Shown piece after piece: positions 53,141 to 62,784 of a DNA stretch of 64,000 bases. This stretch comes from Clostridia bacterium (GTDB taxonomy: Bacteria; Bacillota; Clostridia; Christensenellales; Borkfalkiaceae). The DNA is taken from the NCBI GenBank assembly GCA_017626305.1, contig JAGAIW010000171.1, positions 1-64,000 of the forward strand, read 5' to 3'. The translations under genes were made by a program, and so were the position numbers. The notes beneath the pieces are model-generated. The model saw nothing but the letters and a program-made list of their open reading frames with translations. It was not told where the DNA came from and did not search any database. Position 1 is the first letter of the stretch, and the number at the start of each line of letters is the position of its first letter.

Positions 53141-54531
53141 GATTTGCACTATTTTTCGGTAACCGCGGGTTTATGCCCGCAGAGCTGATCGCAGGCGCGA
53201 GAGAAGACATGATACAAGCGGTGAAAAACGCAGGCTACGAATATCTTGTCATGGACGAAAACGCCACCCGTTACGGCGCGGTGGAAACGCGCGACGAAGG
53301 CAGATTATATCACGACTGGTTAAAATCGCACGAAGGCGAATACGACGGGGTCATTTTATGTATGCCCATTTTCATTGACGAAAACGGCGCGGTTGCCGCG
53401 TTACAGGACGCAGGCGTGCCCATTTTCATGCAAGCGTATCCCGACGAAATCGGGAAAATGGACTTCAAGCACCGCCGCGACGCGTATTGCGGTAAATTTT
53501 CGGTGACGGACGTATTCTATCAATACAAGCTGCCTTTTACCGTTATGAAACCGCACGTGGTACATCCCCTTTCCCCAGCGTTTAGACAAAACTTGGACGA
53601 TTTCGCGGCAATTTGCCGCGTCGTGAAGGGCATGAAACGGTTCAACCTTGGCTGTATCGGCGCGAGAACGACGGCGTTTAAAACGGTTCGCTTTGACGAA
53701 GTTACCCTGCAACGCTACGGCATTAACGTGGAAAGCTTTGATTTGTCCGAGCTCATTTTCAAAGTACAGGCAAAGCAGGATAACGATACGGCGGTAATTG
53801 CCAAGCTTGAACGCCTTGAAAATTACGCCGACTTTTCCAAAGTTCCGCAAAAGAACAAACTCATGCTTGCCAAAATTTCCGTCGTTATCGACGAATATAT
53901 CGAAGAATATCACCTTGACGCGATTACCTTGCGTTGTTGGAATGAGATGGAAACGATACTCCGCGTATGCCCCTGCGTGCTTATTTCCGAGCTCAACGAT
54001 AGGGGTATCGTATGCTCGTGCGAGATTGATTTGACAAGCGCCATCACTATGCGCGCCATGCAGCTTGCCAGCGGTAAGCCCACCGCTTGCTTGGACTGGA
54101 ATAACAATTACGGTGACGACGAAAATAAGGTGATTTTGTTCCATTGTGGCCCTGTGGCGCAAAGCCTTATGGCGGGCAAAGGTACGGTTACCGAGCATAA
54201 AATGTTTGCAAAAGGCGACCCCGGCAGCGGTTGGGGTACGAACGAAGGTAGAATTGCGGCGTTTGACATGACGTTTTCCAACGGTTTTACCGAAGACGGT
54301 AAGTTAAAGGTGTACGTCAGCGAAGCGAAGTTCACGGGCGAACCCATTGAAGGCGCGTTTTTTGGTTGCGGCGGCGTAGCGGAAATCCCCGATTTGCAAA
54401 ACAAGCTCATTCGTTTGGCAAAGGGTGGCTTTAAGCATCACACGACGGTGGGCGTCGGGCATATGAAATACGTTTTGGAAGAAGCGTTCAGCACCTATTT
54501 GGGCTATGACGTTATTGACATTGAAAAATAA
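53137..54531 (+). CDS. L-fucose/L-arabinose-isomerase family protein
   Basis: 464 residues, shorter than FucI (about 590). It resembles the FucI/AraA superfamily: 'ALRCWNEME' style segment (LDAITLRCWNEME), 'CLISELNDRGIVCSCEIDLTSAITMRAM' and 'DWNNNYGDDENKVILFHCGP', with metal ligands Glu, Asp and His likely among them. It should convert an aldose to a ketose. Related proteins act on several unusual sugars, including sulfoquinovose, in other bacteria. Confidence 0.85.
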   Translation: MRFALFFGNRGFMPAELIAGAREDMIQAVKNAGYEYLVMDENATRYGAVETRDEGRLYHDWLKSHEGEYDGVILCMPIFIDENGAVAALQDAGVPIFMQAYPDEIGKMDFKHRRDAYCGKFSVTDVFYQYKLPFTVMKPHVVHPLSPAFRQNLDDFAAICRVVKGMKRFNLGCIGARTTAFKTVRFDEVTLQRYGINVESFDLSELIFKVQAKQDNDTAVIAKLERLENYADFSKVPQKNKLMLAKISVVIDEYIEEYHLDAITLRCWNEMETILRVCPCVLISELNDRGIVCSCEIDLTSAITMRAMQLASGKPTACLDWNNNYGDDENKVILFHCGPVAQSLMAGKGTVTEHKMFAKGDPGSGWGTNEGRIAAFDMTFSNGFTEDGKLKVYVSEAKFTGEPIEGAFFGCGGVAEIPDLQNKLIRLAKGGFKHHTTVGVGHMKYVLEEAFSTYLGYDVIDIEK

Positions 54532-54561
54532 TCGTGGTATACTATAAAAAGGAGTAAAATC

Positions 54562-55410
54562 ATGTTAGCAGGATTAAAAGAAGTCGTTGCGGAAGGCAAG
54601 GCGAAGAATATCGCTATCGGCAGTTTTAATACGCCGAATCTGGAATGTTTGTTGGCGGTGTTAGACGCCGCGGAAGAGTTGGACGTACCCGTAATTATCG
54701 CGCACGCACAATGCCATGAAGACGTTGCCCCCTTGGATAAAATCGGGCCTGTAATGGTAGAGCTTGCCAAGCGCAGTAAGGTAAAAGTGTGCGTACACCT
54801 TGACCACGGCGAAGACTTTGACTATTGCAAACGGGCTATGGATTTGGGCTTTACGTCGGTCATGATTGACTACTCTACCCGTCCCTACGAAGAAAACGCG
54901 AAGGGTACGTGCGAAGTGGTAGACTACGCGCACTCCCGTGGGGTGGAAGTCGAAGCGGAGCTTGGCGCGCTGCCCCAAAGAGAAGGCGGCGGCGAAAGCG
55001 CGGCGATAGACCCGTCCGATTTGTATACCAAGCCCGTTCTTGTGCCCGACTTTTTACAAAAAACGGGTGTGGACGCTTTGGCGATTGCATTTGGTACGGC
55101 GCACGGGATTTATAAGAGTAAACCTGTTTTGAATATGGACATTATCACCCAAGTGCGTGCGCTTACCGATTTACCCTTGGTCATGCACGGCGGCAGCGGC
55201 ATTTCCAAGGAAGAGTACAAGGAAGTGATAGCGCGCGGCATAGGTAAAATCAATTACTATTCGTATATGGCGTACGCAGGCTATGCGGCGGCGAAAGAAA
55301 CGGTGGAAGGCAAGGACGCTGATTTTTATCATAATCTTGCCTTAAACGCGCAGCTTGCTATGAAAGAAAACGCTTTAAAAACGTTAAAAATTTTCAGCAA
55401 TAAGGAGTAA
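54562..55410 (+). CDS. Class II ketose-bisphosphate-type aldolase
   Basis: 282 residues. Zinc and catalytic signatures of the FbaA/GatY family are 'VCVHLDHGEDFDYCKRAMDLGFTSVMID', 'VEAELGAL', 'AIAFGTAHGIYK' and 'PLVMHGGSGIS'. The usual 'NIDTDL' stretch near the end is replaced by 'INYYSYMAYAG', so the substrate pocket differs from fructose- and tagatose-bisphosphate aldolases. It should cleave the phosphorylated ketose to DHAP and an aldehyde. Confidence 0.92.
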   Translation: MLAGLKEVVAEGKAKNIAIGSFNTPNLECLLAVLDAAEELDVPVIIAHAQCHEDVAPLDKIGPVMVELAKRSKVKVCVHLDHGEDFDYCKRAMDLGFTSVMIDYSTRPYEENAKGTCEVVDYAHSRGVEVEAELGALPQREGGGESAAIDPSDLYTKPVLVPDFLQKTGVDALAIAFGTAHGIYKSKPVLNMDIITQVRALTDLPLVMHGGSGISKEEYKEVIARGIGKINYYSYMAYAGYAAAKETVEGKDADFYHNLALNAQLAMKENALKTLKIFSNKE

Positions 55411-55413
55411 TGC

Positions 55414-56328
55414 ATGGACGGCAAAATATCCAACTTGCAGCAAGTGGCAAGCCTGCGCCGCTATACCTTGACGGAAGGGAAAGAGCGCGGTTTAGACGTG
55501 CTGGATTGCGACAATGGCAAGCTGCGGTTTTTATTAAACGCAAGCAAAGCTTGCGATATTATGCAGCTGTATCATAAAGGACAAAACGTTTCCTTCCTTT
55601 CCAAAAACGCATTCACCGCAAGAGAAACGGACTTTCTCACCCGTTTTGAAGGGGGAATGTTATACACCTGCGGATTAGACAGCGTGGGTGGACGGGAAGG
55701 CTTTCCCCTGCACGGGAGCTTACATAATATCCCCGCGCAAATCGTTACGGCGCGCTGCGACGAAGACGGTATTTTGGTGGAAACCGTTATCCGCGACTGC
55801 GCTTTATTCGGTAAAAATTTAGTGCTCAAACGCAAGGTGTTTTCGGCAATCGGTTCGGACAGCGTAACCGTGGAAGATACTCTTTGCAACGAAGGATTTC
55901 AAGCGCAAGACTATTGCTTGCTCTATCATATCAACGTCGGCTATCCCCTGTTAGACGACGGCGCAAAAGTCGTGGTAAACGCCCAAAATACGGACAGCAG
56001 AACGGCTTGGGCGGAACAAAACAAGGCTACCATGTATGAGATGAGCGATTGTATCGTCGGTCAGGAAGAAACCTGCTATTATCTGGATTTACCCGACGGC
56101 AAAGCCGCCCTTGTCAATGAAAAACTGGGTAAGGCGTTTTGCGTGGAGTATTCTAAAAAAACGCTGCCCCACTTCTTGGAATGGAAAAGTATGGCAAGCA
56201 GTGATTATGCGCTGGGCTTAGAGCCTGCGACCACCCGTTTGGACGAGCAGTTTGCCTATCAAAAAATAGGCGCGGGCGAAAAAATCGCCTTTCAAATTTG
56301 TTTACAGGTAAAGGAGCTTGAAAAATGA
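55414..56328 (+). CDS. DUF4432 aldose-mutarotase-like protein
   Basis: 304 residues of the galactose-mutarotase fold, DUF4432 type. The conserved His in 'FPLHGSLHN', 'LLYHINVGYPLLDDGA' and the Glu in 'LGLEPAT' suggest an epimerase or mutarotase active site. It starts 3 bases after the aldolase and overlaps the next gene by 4 bases. It likely interconverts anomers of the incoming sugar. Confidence 0.85.
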   Translation: MDGKISNLQQVASLRRYTLTEGKERGLDVLDCDNGKLRFLLNASKACDIMQLYHKGQNVSFLSKNAFTARETDFLTRFEGGMLYTCGLDSVGGREGFPLHGSLHNIPAQIVTARCDEDGILVETVIRDCALFGKNLVLKRKVFSAIGSDSVTVEDTLCNEGFQAQDYCLLYHINVGYPLLDDGAKVVVNAQNTDSRTAWAEQNKATMYEMSDCIVGQEETCYYLDLPDGKAALVNEKLGKAFCVEYSKKTLPHFLEWKSMASSDYALGLEPATTRLDEQFAYQKIGAGEKIAFQICLQVKELEK

Positions 56329-57287
56329 TTTACACACAAAAAGACGGTAGAAAATTAGCCAAAATCGCCTTAGGCGGCGCGGATTTTGGAACGAACGTAA
56401 GCAAGCAAGACAGCTTTGCGTTAATGGATTTATACTTTGAAAACGGCGGGAATATTTTGGATACGGCGCGCGTGTACTGCACGTGGCTGGAAAACGGCGC
56501 AAACGTATCCGAAAGCACAATCGGGGAATGGGTCAAATCCCGTGGTGTGAGAGAACAAATTTGGATTTCCACCAAGGGCGGACATCCCCCGATTATCGAT
56601 CACCATATTTCCCGTATTCAAAAGAAAGAATTGCGAAAGGATATCGAAGAAAGTCTGCGTTATTTGCAAACGGATTATATCGATATGTACTTTTTACACC
56701 GCGACGACGAAAGCAAGCCCGTAGAAGAAATTATGCCTATCTTACACGAGTTTGTCAAGGAAGGCAAAGCGCGGTATATCGGCGCGGGCAACTGGACGGC
56801 GGAGCGTATCGCCAAAGCCAACGCCTTTGCCCGTGAAAACGGGCTTACCCCCTTTTCGTTCAGTCAGATTATGTGGAGCTACGCCAAAGTGAATAAAGAA
56901 GGCGAGCCCGACGATACGCTGGTGATTATGGACGAAAAAGAGTACGCAGGCTGCGTGGAAAATAAGGACGTCATTTTAATGCCGTACAGCTCGCAAGCGC
57001 AAGGGTTTTACACCTTAGCGGCGGAACGGGGCGTGGAAACTTTGTCCGATAGACATAAGGCGAAGTACGTCAACGAAACCAACCTTGCCCGCTTGCAAAC
57101 GGCAAAACGCATTTCCCAAGAATGTGGTCTTTCCCCGACGGCGGTGGGGTTAAATCACCTGCTCCGCAATACGGAAATCGATACGCATCCGTTAATCGGT
57201 GGGTTTAATAAGGAATTGCTTTTGGACAGCTTGCAGGCGCTAGACTTGCCTGAAAAGTATTTTGAAGAAATTACGGAAAAACCTTAA
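56325..57287 (+). CDS. Aldo/keto reductase
   Basis: 320 residues. The (alpha/beta)8 reductase tetrad is visible: Asp and Tyr in 'ILDTARVYCTW', Lys in 'WISTKGG', His in 'YFLHRDD'. The NADP-site region near 'PYSSQAQGFYTL' is present. In this operon it may reduce the aldehyde made by the aldolase, or oxidise the sugar. No clear terminator follows it. Confidence 0.9.
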   Translation: MIYTQKDGRKLAKIALGGADFGTNVSKQDSFALMDLYFENGGNILDTARVYCTWLENGANVSESTIGEWVKSRGVREQIWISTKGGHPPIIDHHISRIQKKELRKDIEESLRYLQTDYIDMYFLHRDDESKPVEEIMPILHEFVKEGKARYIGAGNWTAERIAKANAFARENGLTPFSFSQIMWSYAKVNKEGEPDDTLVIMDEKEYAGCVENKDVILMPYSSQAQGFYTLAAERGVETLSDRHKAKYVNETNLARLQTAKRISQECGLSPTAVGLNHLLRNTEIDTHPLIGGFNKELLLDSLQALDLPEKYFEEITEKP

Positions 57288-57314
57288 AAAAGTTTGTTTT
57301 CCTGTTTTCTGTGC

Positions 57315-57343
57315 TTGAACAGTAAGGATAAAAGTGATATAAT
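57315..57343 (+). promoter_or_regulatory. Internal promoter before the TIM-barrel isomerase
   Basis: TTGAAC (57315-57320), 17 bases, TATAAT (57338-57343), located in the gap after the aldo-keto reductase. It allows separate expression of the last gene. Confidence 0.75.
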
Positions 57344-57375
57344 CGGTATGAAAATAAAATAAAAGGAGTATTAGC

Positions 57376-58191
57376 ATGGGAAAATTTACGCTTAGATTAG
57401 GTAGAAGTATCGGCTTTTGTCAAGAAAGCTTTTACGAGCTGTTACGGGAAACCAAGGATTTGGGCTACGATACGTTTGATTTTGATATCGCAGGCGCGTG
57501 GCCCAACGAAGAAAAGGAAAACGCGCACTACGCGCATTTGGAATGGGGCATGGAATACGTGAAAAAGGTGGGCTTGCCCGTCAACGGTATTCACGTTTCG
57601 TTCGGTGGGCGTTGGGATTATTCGGACACCAACGAAGAAAACCGTCGTAAGGTCGTTGAAAACACCAAAAAAATCTTCGCGCGGACGGCGACGCTCAACC
57701 CCTATTGCTATATTTTGCACGGTAGCTTTGAACCGATTGACGACAAGGACAGAGCGGCAAAGCTGGCGGCGCTCGTGCAATCGGTAAAGGAGTTGGCAGA
57801 CTCTACCCCCGCGTATATTTGTTTGGAAGTGCTCCCCCGTACCTGTCTTTTGAATACGGCGAAGGAAACCTTGGAAGTCATGGAAAAGGTGAATATCGAC
57901 AACGTACGCGTTTGCGTGGACGTCAACCATTTCTTGCAGGAAAAATCGGAAGACGGACTGCGCGCGCTTGGCAAATGGGTAAAGACCTTGCATATCTCCG
58001 ACCACGATTACGAAAACGAACGTCATTGGCTTCCCGGTGAAGGTAAAATCGACTGGATGAAACTAATCGGCGTTTTGGAAGAAATCGGTTACAAAGGCGT
58101 ATTTAACTACGAATGTAGCAGGTATACTCCCGTGCAAATGAAGGAAAATTTTGAACGGTTATTTGCCCGTTATAACGCGGAAAAAGAATAA
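57376..58191 (+). CDS. Sugar phosphate isomerase/epimerase (TIM barrel)
   Basis: 271 residues of the xylose-isomerase-like/AP-endonuclease-2 fold. Metal ligands are likely Glu in 'ICLEVLP', Asp and His in 'VCVDVNHF', His in 'LHISDHD' and Glu in 'FNYECS'. It could epimerise a ketose or sugar phosphate in the same pathway. GGAG precedes the ATG. Confidence 0.87.
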   Translation: MGKFTLRLGRSIGFCQESFYELLRETKDLGYDTFDFDIAGAWPNEEKENAHYAHLEWGMEYVKKVGLPVNGIHVSFGGRWDYSDTNEENRRKVVENTKKIFARTATLNPYCYILHGSFEPIDDKDRAAKLAALVQSVKELADSTPAYICLEVLPRTCLLNTAKETLEVMEKVNIDNVRVCVDVNHFLQEKSEDGLRALGKWVKTLHISDHDYENERHWLPGEGKIDWMKLIGVLEEIGYKGVFNYECSRYTPVQMKENFERLFARYNAEKE

Positions 58192-58265
58192 CAACCGCCA
58201 CAAAACGATAAAAAACAAAGAAAAATTTTAATCAAAAATTCTTATCAAATTACCAGAAAAAACAA

Positions 58266-58295
58266 ACGCCGACGAGTATATTCGTCGGCGTTTTT
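58266..58295. terminator. Bidirectional terminator between isomerase and AraC genes
   Basis: A 10-bp perfect stem (58266-58275/58282-58291) with TTTTT on the plus side lies between convergent genes. Confidence 0.85.
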
Positions 58296-58308
58296 CCATG
58301 TTTTTATA

Positions 58309-59187
58309 TTATATTGTATCAAAAATGTTCTTGTGTATTTCTTCGCTGGGGGAATTGTGGTTATATTTTTTAAATACTTTCGTAAAGTAGGACGGGTCGG
58401 GAATTCCCACGCTTTCGGCGAGCTTAACCACGGACGTTTGCCCTTGTCGAATGAGCGACACGGCAAGCACGATACGCTTGTCGGCGAGATAGGATGAAAA
58501 GGGTACGCCGATTTCCGATTTAAACAGGGAAGAAAAGTAATTTTTATGCAAATGTACGTGTTTAGCTACGTCGGAAATGGTAAAATCAGGTTCGGTATAG
58601 TGCTCTTTAAAGTATACGAGAGCGCGTTCCATATAGTCGTTGCGGCTCTTTTTAGAAGAGCCGTTTTCATTTTCTTGGGGTTGCGCTTGGCGCAAAAGCC
58701 GCGCTAAGGCGTAGAAATTTTCCATGAAAATAAAGTTGGAAATGGGCTTTTCTTCCGTGGAAAGCTGGAAATTTTTAAATAGGGTACGTCGTATGGCGGG
58801 CATTAAATCGGAAGAAAGGTGCAAATACAGACAATGCGCGTTAAAGCCGATTTGCTGTAAGATGTTTTTTGCCTCTCGCCCGTTAAAGGATACCCAGTAG
58901 TAATGCGCGGGGTTGGAGCGGTCGGGCTGAAAAGAACAGTACTTCGTCGGATCGAGAATAAAGCAGGAGTTTTTATACAGCTTGACCGTTTTATTATCCT
59001 GCGTAAAGTGCACGCAACCCTTCGTGATGATATGTAAACGGTAAGTCGAGCCAACGTTAGTAACCGCTTCTTTATCGGGGGTAGTACATTCGTAGCCGTA
59101 AATGTCGATAAAACAATCGATAAGATTCAAACCGCTGTTGTTTACAGCCGTTACCCACGGCTGTTTTTCAAATTCCGATATCTTCAT
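58309..59187 (-). CDS. AraC-family transcriptional regulator
   Basis: 292 residues. An N-terminal cupin sensor (about 30-120) is followed by a double helix-turn-helix (about 190-285, 'FTISDVAKHVHLHKNYFSSLFKSEIG' and 'LAESVGIPDPSYFTKVFKKYN'). It diverges from the GH31-ABC transporter operon across 262 bases and is the likely activator of it. Confidence 0.92.
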   Translation of the reverse strand: MKISEFEKQPWVTAVNNSGLNLIDCFIDIYGYECTTPDKEAVTNVGSTYRLHIITKGCVHFTQDNKTVKLYKNSCFILDPTKYCSFQPDRSNPAHYYWVSFNGREAKNILQQIGFNAHCLYLHLSSDLMPAIRRTLFKNFQLSTEEKPISNFIFMENFYALARLLRQAQPQENENGSSKKSRNDYMERALVYFKEHYTEPDFTISDVAKHVHLHKNYFSSLFKSEIGVPFSSYLADKRIVLAVSLIRQGQTSVVKLAESVGIPDPSYFTKVFKKYNHNSPSEEIHKNIFDTI

Positions 59188-59334
59188 ATGCTTGTCCTTT
59201 TTATATTGTAAATATAATTATACGCTACGCGGTAAAATTTGTCAATAGGTTCTGGTAAAATAATAAGAAAAAATTTTATTATATTTCAAGGATACGGCAT
59301 GAAAAAATTACCATAAATACCTTTAATTTGTATA

Positions 59335-59363
59335 TGGACATTTTGGTGTTAATGTATTAAAAT
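59335..59363 (+). promoter_or_regulatory. Probable promoter of the GH31-transporter operon
   Basis: TGGACA (59335-59340), 17 bases, TAAAAT (59358-59363). The weak hexamers suit an AraC-activated promoter. The upstream intergenic region (59188-59334) is AT-rich and holds no gene. Confidence 0.6.
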
Positions 59364-59383
59364 GAGAATACTCCCAAAATGCT

Positions 59384-59393
59384 GGGGGGGGGG
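59384..59393 (+). repeat. Homopolymeric G10 tract in the operon leader
   Basis: Ten consecutive G lie about 20 bases downstream of the probable start of transcription and 56 bases before the GH31 ATG. Nothing similar occurs elsewhere in the window. Confidence 0.75.
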
Positions 59394-59449
59394 CGCGTTA
59401 TGCGTAGGTGCGCTTTCCCGACGAAAGATAGAAAAAGCAAGGAGAAAGT

Positions 59450-61006
59450 ATGCTACGAAAAACATTGACTTTTAAAAGCGGAGAATACTGGTACGGCGGA
59501 GCGGTAAACGACGGGTATTTGTTTCCCGTAGGAGAGCAGGATAGCTACCGTATCGATTTGACGTATAACGATACGTACAATCAAGTAAACCCGCTGTTTA
59601 TCAGCTCTCACGGGCGATACGTATGGTTGGAAAAAGCGGGAATCGTTTGCTTTGAAAAGGGCGTAATGACGATTGATGCGGAAGAAATGGAAATCGACGA
59701 AAGTTGTACCGATTTGCGTTCGGCGTATAAAAAGGCGTCGCAAAAGCACTTTCCGCCCTGTGGCAACACGCCGCCTAAACAAGTATTCCGCGCGCCGCAA
59801 ATATGCTCTTGGATTGACTTACAGCAGGAGCAAAACCAAGAAGGCATTTTATCCTATGCGCGCAGCTACGTGCAAAACGGCGGAAAGGCGGGGCTAATCA
59901 TTATCGACGACAAATGGCAACGAGATTACGGGGACTGGGAGTTCAACGAAGAACGCTTTCCTGACCCCAAAGCCATGATGGACGAGTTGCACGCGTTGGG
60001 CTTTGACGTTGCGGTATGGCTTGTGCCGTACGTAACGCCCGACACCCCGACAAGCGAACGGCTATTGAAGGCGGACGCGTTTTTAAAGGACGAAAGCGGC
60101 AAGCTTTTGTTGGCCGACTGGTTTGACGGCGTAAGCTACGTGCTGGACTTTACCAAGCAATCGGCGGTAGACTGGCTGGGCGGCGTGGTCAAGCGCTTAA
60201 AGGAAAGGTACGGGCTTATCGGCTTTAAGCTGGATTGCGGCGACGCGCAGTATTTGGATAGAAACTTCAAGGGCGGTAACGAACACAACCTGCTTTGGGC
60301 AAAGGTCATTGACGGTAAAGAAAGCTTGGTAGAACTTCGTGCTTGCTATAAATTTGGCGGCTCGGCTTGCGTGCAGCGCTTAGCGGATAAAGCCCATTCT
60401 TGGGGTGTAGAGCTCGTCAACCCAGACGATATTCCCAACCATGGGTATCTCAAATACGGGTTTAGCGCGGTGTTGCCTGCGGCTTTGGCGCAAGGGGTGC
60501 TGGGATATTATTTCAGCTGTCCCGACATGGTCGGCGGCGGACTTGCCAGCGACTTCGAGCCGAATAAGCCTATTGATAACGAGCTGCTAATCCGTTGGTG
60601 TCAAGCGTCGACGCTGATGCCCGCCGTGCAATTTTCCTATGCGTACTGGAATTCCCCCGACGAACGGGTGCGTAATTGCATGAAAGCGTGTATGGCTATC
60701 CGCGAAGAATATTTAGAGTACATACTTTTCCTTATCGATAACGCGGCGAGAACAGGCGAGCCGATTGTTCGGTACATGGAATACGAATTTCCCCACGACG
60801 GTTTGGCAAGCGTGACCGAGCAATACATGCTTGGAGATAAATATTTGGTTGCGCCCGTGCTCAAAAAGGGACAAACGCAAAAGGAAGTGTATTTCCCTAC
60901 CGCAACTAAGTGGAAACAGCGGCAAAGCGGTAACGTTTTCACGGGCGGAAAACACGTCTTTGACGTAACGTTAGAAACGTTGCTCGTCTTTGAGCGAATG
61001 AAATAA
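59450..61006 (+). CDS. Glycoside hydrolase family 31 protein
   Basis: 518 residues, shorter than most GH31 enzymes. The barrel shows 'LIIIDDKWQRDYGDWEFNEERFPDP', the nucleophile Asp in 'IGFKLDCGDAQY' and 'PAVQFSYAYWNSPDERV'. This layout is close to the MYORG-like, alpha-galactosidase-type branch rather than classical maltases. No signal peptide is present, so the enzyme is cytoplasmic and works on an imported glycoside. AAGGAGAAAG precedes the ATG. It is followed 29 bases on by the transporter genes. Confidence 0.9.
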   Translation: MLRKTLTFKSGEYWYGGAVNDGYLFPVGEQDSYRIDLTYNDTYNQVNPLFISSHGRYVWLEKAGIVCFEKGVMTIDAEEMEIDESCTDLRSAYKKASQKHFPPCGNTPPKQVFRAPQICSWIDLQQEQNQEGILSYARSYVQNGGKAGLIIIDDKWQRDYGDWEFNEERFPDPKAMMDELHALGFDVAVWLVPYVTPDTPTSERLLKADAFLKDESGKLLLADWFDGVSYVLDFTKQSAVDWLGGVVKRLKERYGLIGFKLDCGDAQYLDRNFKGGNEHNLLWAKVIDGKESLVELRACYKFGGSACVQRLADKAHSWGVELVNPDDIPNHGYLKYGFSAVLPAALAQGVLGYYFSCPDMVGGGLASDFEPNKPIDNELLIRWCQASTLMPAVQFSYAYWNSPDERVRNCMKACMAIREEYLEYILFLIDNAARTGEPIVRYMEYEFPHDGLASVTEQYMLGDKYLVAPVLKKGQTQKEVYFPTATKWKQRQSGNVFTGGKHVFDVTLETLLVFERMK

Positions 61007-61035
61007 AAAAGAAAAAAATCAAAAGGAGAAATATT

Positions 61036-62784
61036 ATGAGAACAAACAAATTTTTTAAGGTAATGGCTATGGTTTTGGCGTGTAGCTCGTTGGCGAGTTT
61101 TGCTGCTTGCCGCGGCGGAAATGAAAGCTCGTCCACAGGTGGGGACGGCGATTCTTCGGGCTCGTCCTTACCCAAATCGGAATTGTACGTCGGGGCTTAC
61201 GACGGCGGGTTTGGTATCAACTGGGCGGAAACGTGGGCGCAAAAGTTTGAAACCTTGCATAAAAATACCGAATTTGAACCGGGCAAAAAGGGCGTAGACG
61301 TCGTCGTTTCGCGCAACCCTAAATTCTGCTTGGACGGCATTTCCATGACGCTCAACGACGAAATTGACGAAGTTTGCTTTATCGAACAGGCGAACTATTA
61401 CAACTTTATCAACAACAGCATGGTACTCGACGTCAGCGAATGGATGACGACGCCGCTTGAAGAATACGGCGAAACCAAGAGTATTCACGACAAAATGTCG
61501 CCTATGGATCAAAGCTACTACGGCGGCAACACTACCACACCTACCTACTACGGTGCGCCTTGGTATTTTTGTATGCCGTCTATCAACTACGACGCAAAGC
61601 TCTTTGAAGACAACGGTTATTACTTCAAAGCGGACGGCTCGTTCGTAGCGGACAGCTCAGTAGAAAACGGCGTATATACGGGTGAAGGAAAGCTTTCGGC
61701 TGGTCCTGACGGCGAAGAAGGCACGTTTGACGACGGCTTGCCCGCAACGTACGATCAATTCTTTGAAATGTGCGACGAAATGGTAGAAGACGGCGTCGTT
61801 CCCTTTATTTGGGGCGGCAGCGTACAAAACAACGTCAACTTCTTGCTTTCTTCCTTGGCGGCGGATTTTGAAGGGGTAGAGCAAATGAAACTCAACTATA
61901 CCTTCGACGGTACGGCGACGACGCTGGTGAAAGCCATTGAAAACGGTATTGCGAAGTACGAAGAAGCGACGCCCATCACCGTACAAAACGGTTATGAAAT
62001 GAAACGTCAGGCAGGTTGGTACTACGGCTTGAAGTTTATCCATAGACTGATCACCACCGAAAAGGAAGACGGTTCGCCTAAGTATTACAACTACGACGAT
62101 TGTTTCTCTACGAGCGTTTCGCACAGAGCCGCCATGCAGAAGTTTTTGAGAAGTAACTATACGGCGAGCATGGACTCTATCGCAATGCTTGTCGACGGTA
62201 GCTGGTTCTATAACGAATCGTCCGACGTATTCGATCAAATGAGTAGTATCGCAGGCGCGAATAAGAAGGATAGAAAAATCGGCGTTATGCCCATGCCCAA
62301 AGCACTTTCCGAAAAGGTCGGCACGGACACGACGGTGATGCAGTCTTGGATCTCTTCGGTGTTCGTAAGAAGTGGTATTGACGAAAGCAAGCTGGATTTG
62401 GCGCGTGCTTTCTTCCGCTTTATCCACACCGACGAATGTCTGTCTACCTATATTGAAGACTGTCATAACATTCGTCCGTTCACGCACGAGCTGACGGGGG
62501 TAAAAGAATCCGATTTGTCTATGTACGGTAAAGCGCAGTACGATTTGTACAAAAACGCAGGCGTCGTCAACTGCTATGCCAACAACTCGGTATGTAAGCA
62601 GTTTTTGAGCGTTATTCACGGCAACGTGAACAGTATCGTTAGCATTAACGGCAGAAACGAATCGTTCAACTTAATCACCACGGCGTTCAACCAAGGCGTT
62701 TCGGCGGAAGACTACTTTAAAGGTATGGCAAAATACATGACGGCGGACGCATGGGCGCCCTATACCGCAGGCGCGGACGTTTAA
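61036..62784 (+). CDS. ABC sugar transporter solute-binding lipoprotein
   Basis: 582 residues, large for the family. Lipoprotein signal with lipobox 'ASFAAC' (Cys24), then a Ser/Gly-rich linker (about 28-48) and an extracellular type-2 periplasmic-binding-like domain ('GGNTTTPTYYGAPWYFCMPSINYDAKLFEDNGYYF' region and C-terminal 'ARAFFRFIHTDECLSTYIED'). It captures the substrate outside the cell. The stop overlaps the ATG of the permease. Confidence 0.92.
   Translation: MRTNKFFKVMAMVLACSSLASFAACRGGNESSSTGGDGDSSGSSLPKSELYVGAYDGGFGINWAETWAQKFETLHKNTEFEPGKKGVDVVVSRNPKFCLDGISMTLNDEIDEVCFIEQANYYNFINNSMVLDVSEWMTTPLEEYGETKSIHDKMSPMDQSYYGGNTTTPTYYGAPWYFCMPSINYDAKLFEDNGYYFKADGSFVADSSVENGVYTGEGKLSAGPDGEEGTFDDGLPATYDQFFEMCDEMVEDGVVPFIWGGSVQNNVNFLLSSLAADFEGVEQMKLNYTFDGTATTLVKAIENGIAKYEEATPITVQNGYEMKRQAGWYYGLKFIHRLITTEKEDGSPKYYNYDDCFSTSVSHRAAMQKFLRSNYTASMDSIAMLVDGSWFYNESSDVFDQMSSIAGANKKDRKIGVMPMPKALSEKVGTDTTVMQSWISSVFVRSGIDESKLDLARAFFRFIHTDECLSTYIEDCHNIRPFTHELTGVKESDLSMYGKAQYDLYKNAGVVNCYANNSVCKQFLSVIHGNVNSIVSINGRNESFNLITTAFNQGVSAEDYFKGMAKYMTADAWAPYTAGADV

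Noticed and set aside
61657-62619. 320-codon minus frame opposite the solute-binding protein
   Set aside because: Antisense shadow. The sense strand has a lipobox, signal peptide and family match.
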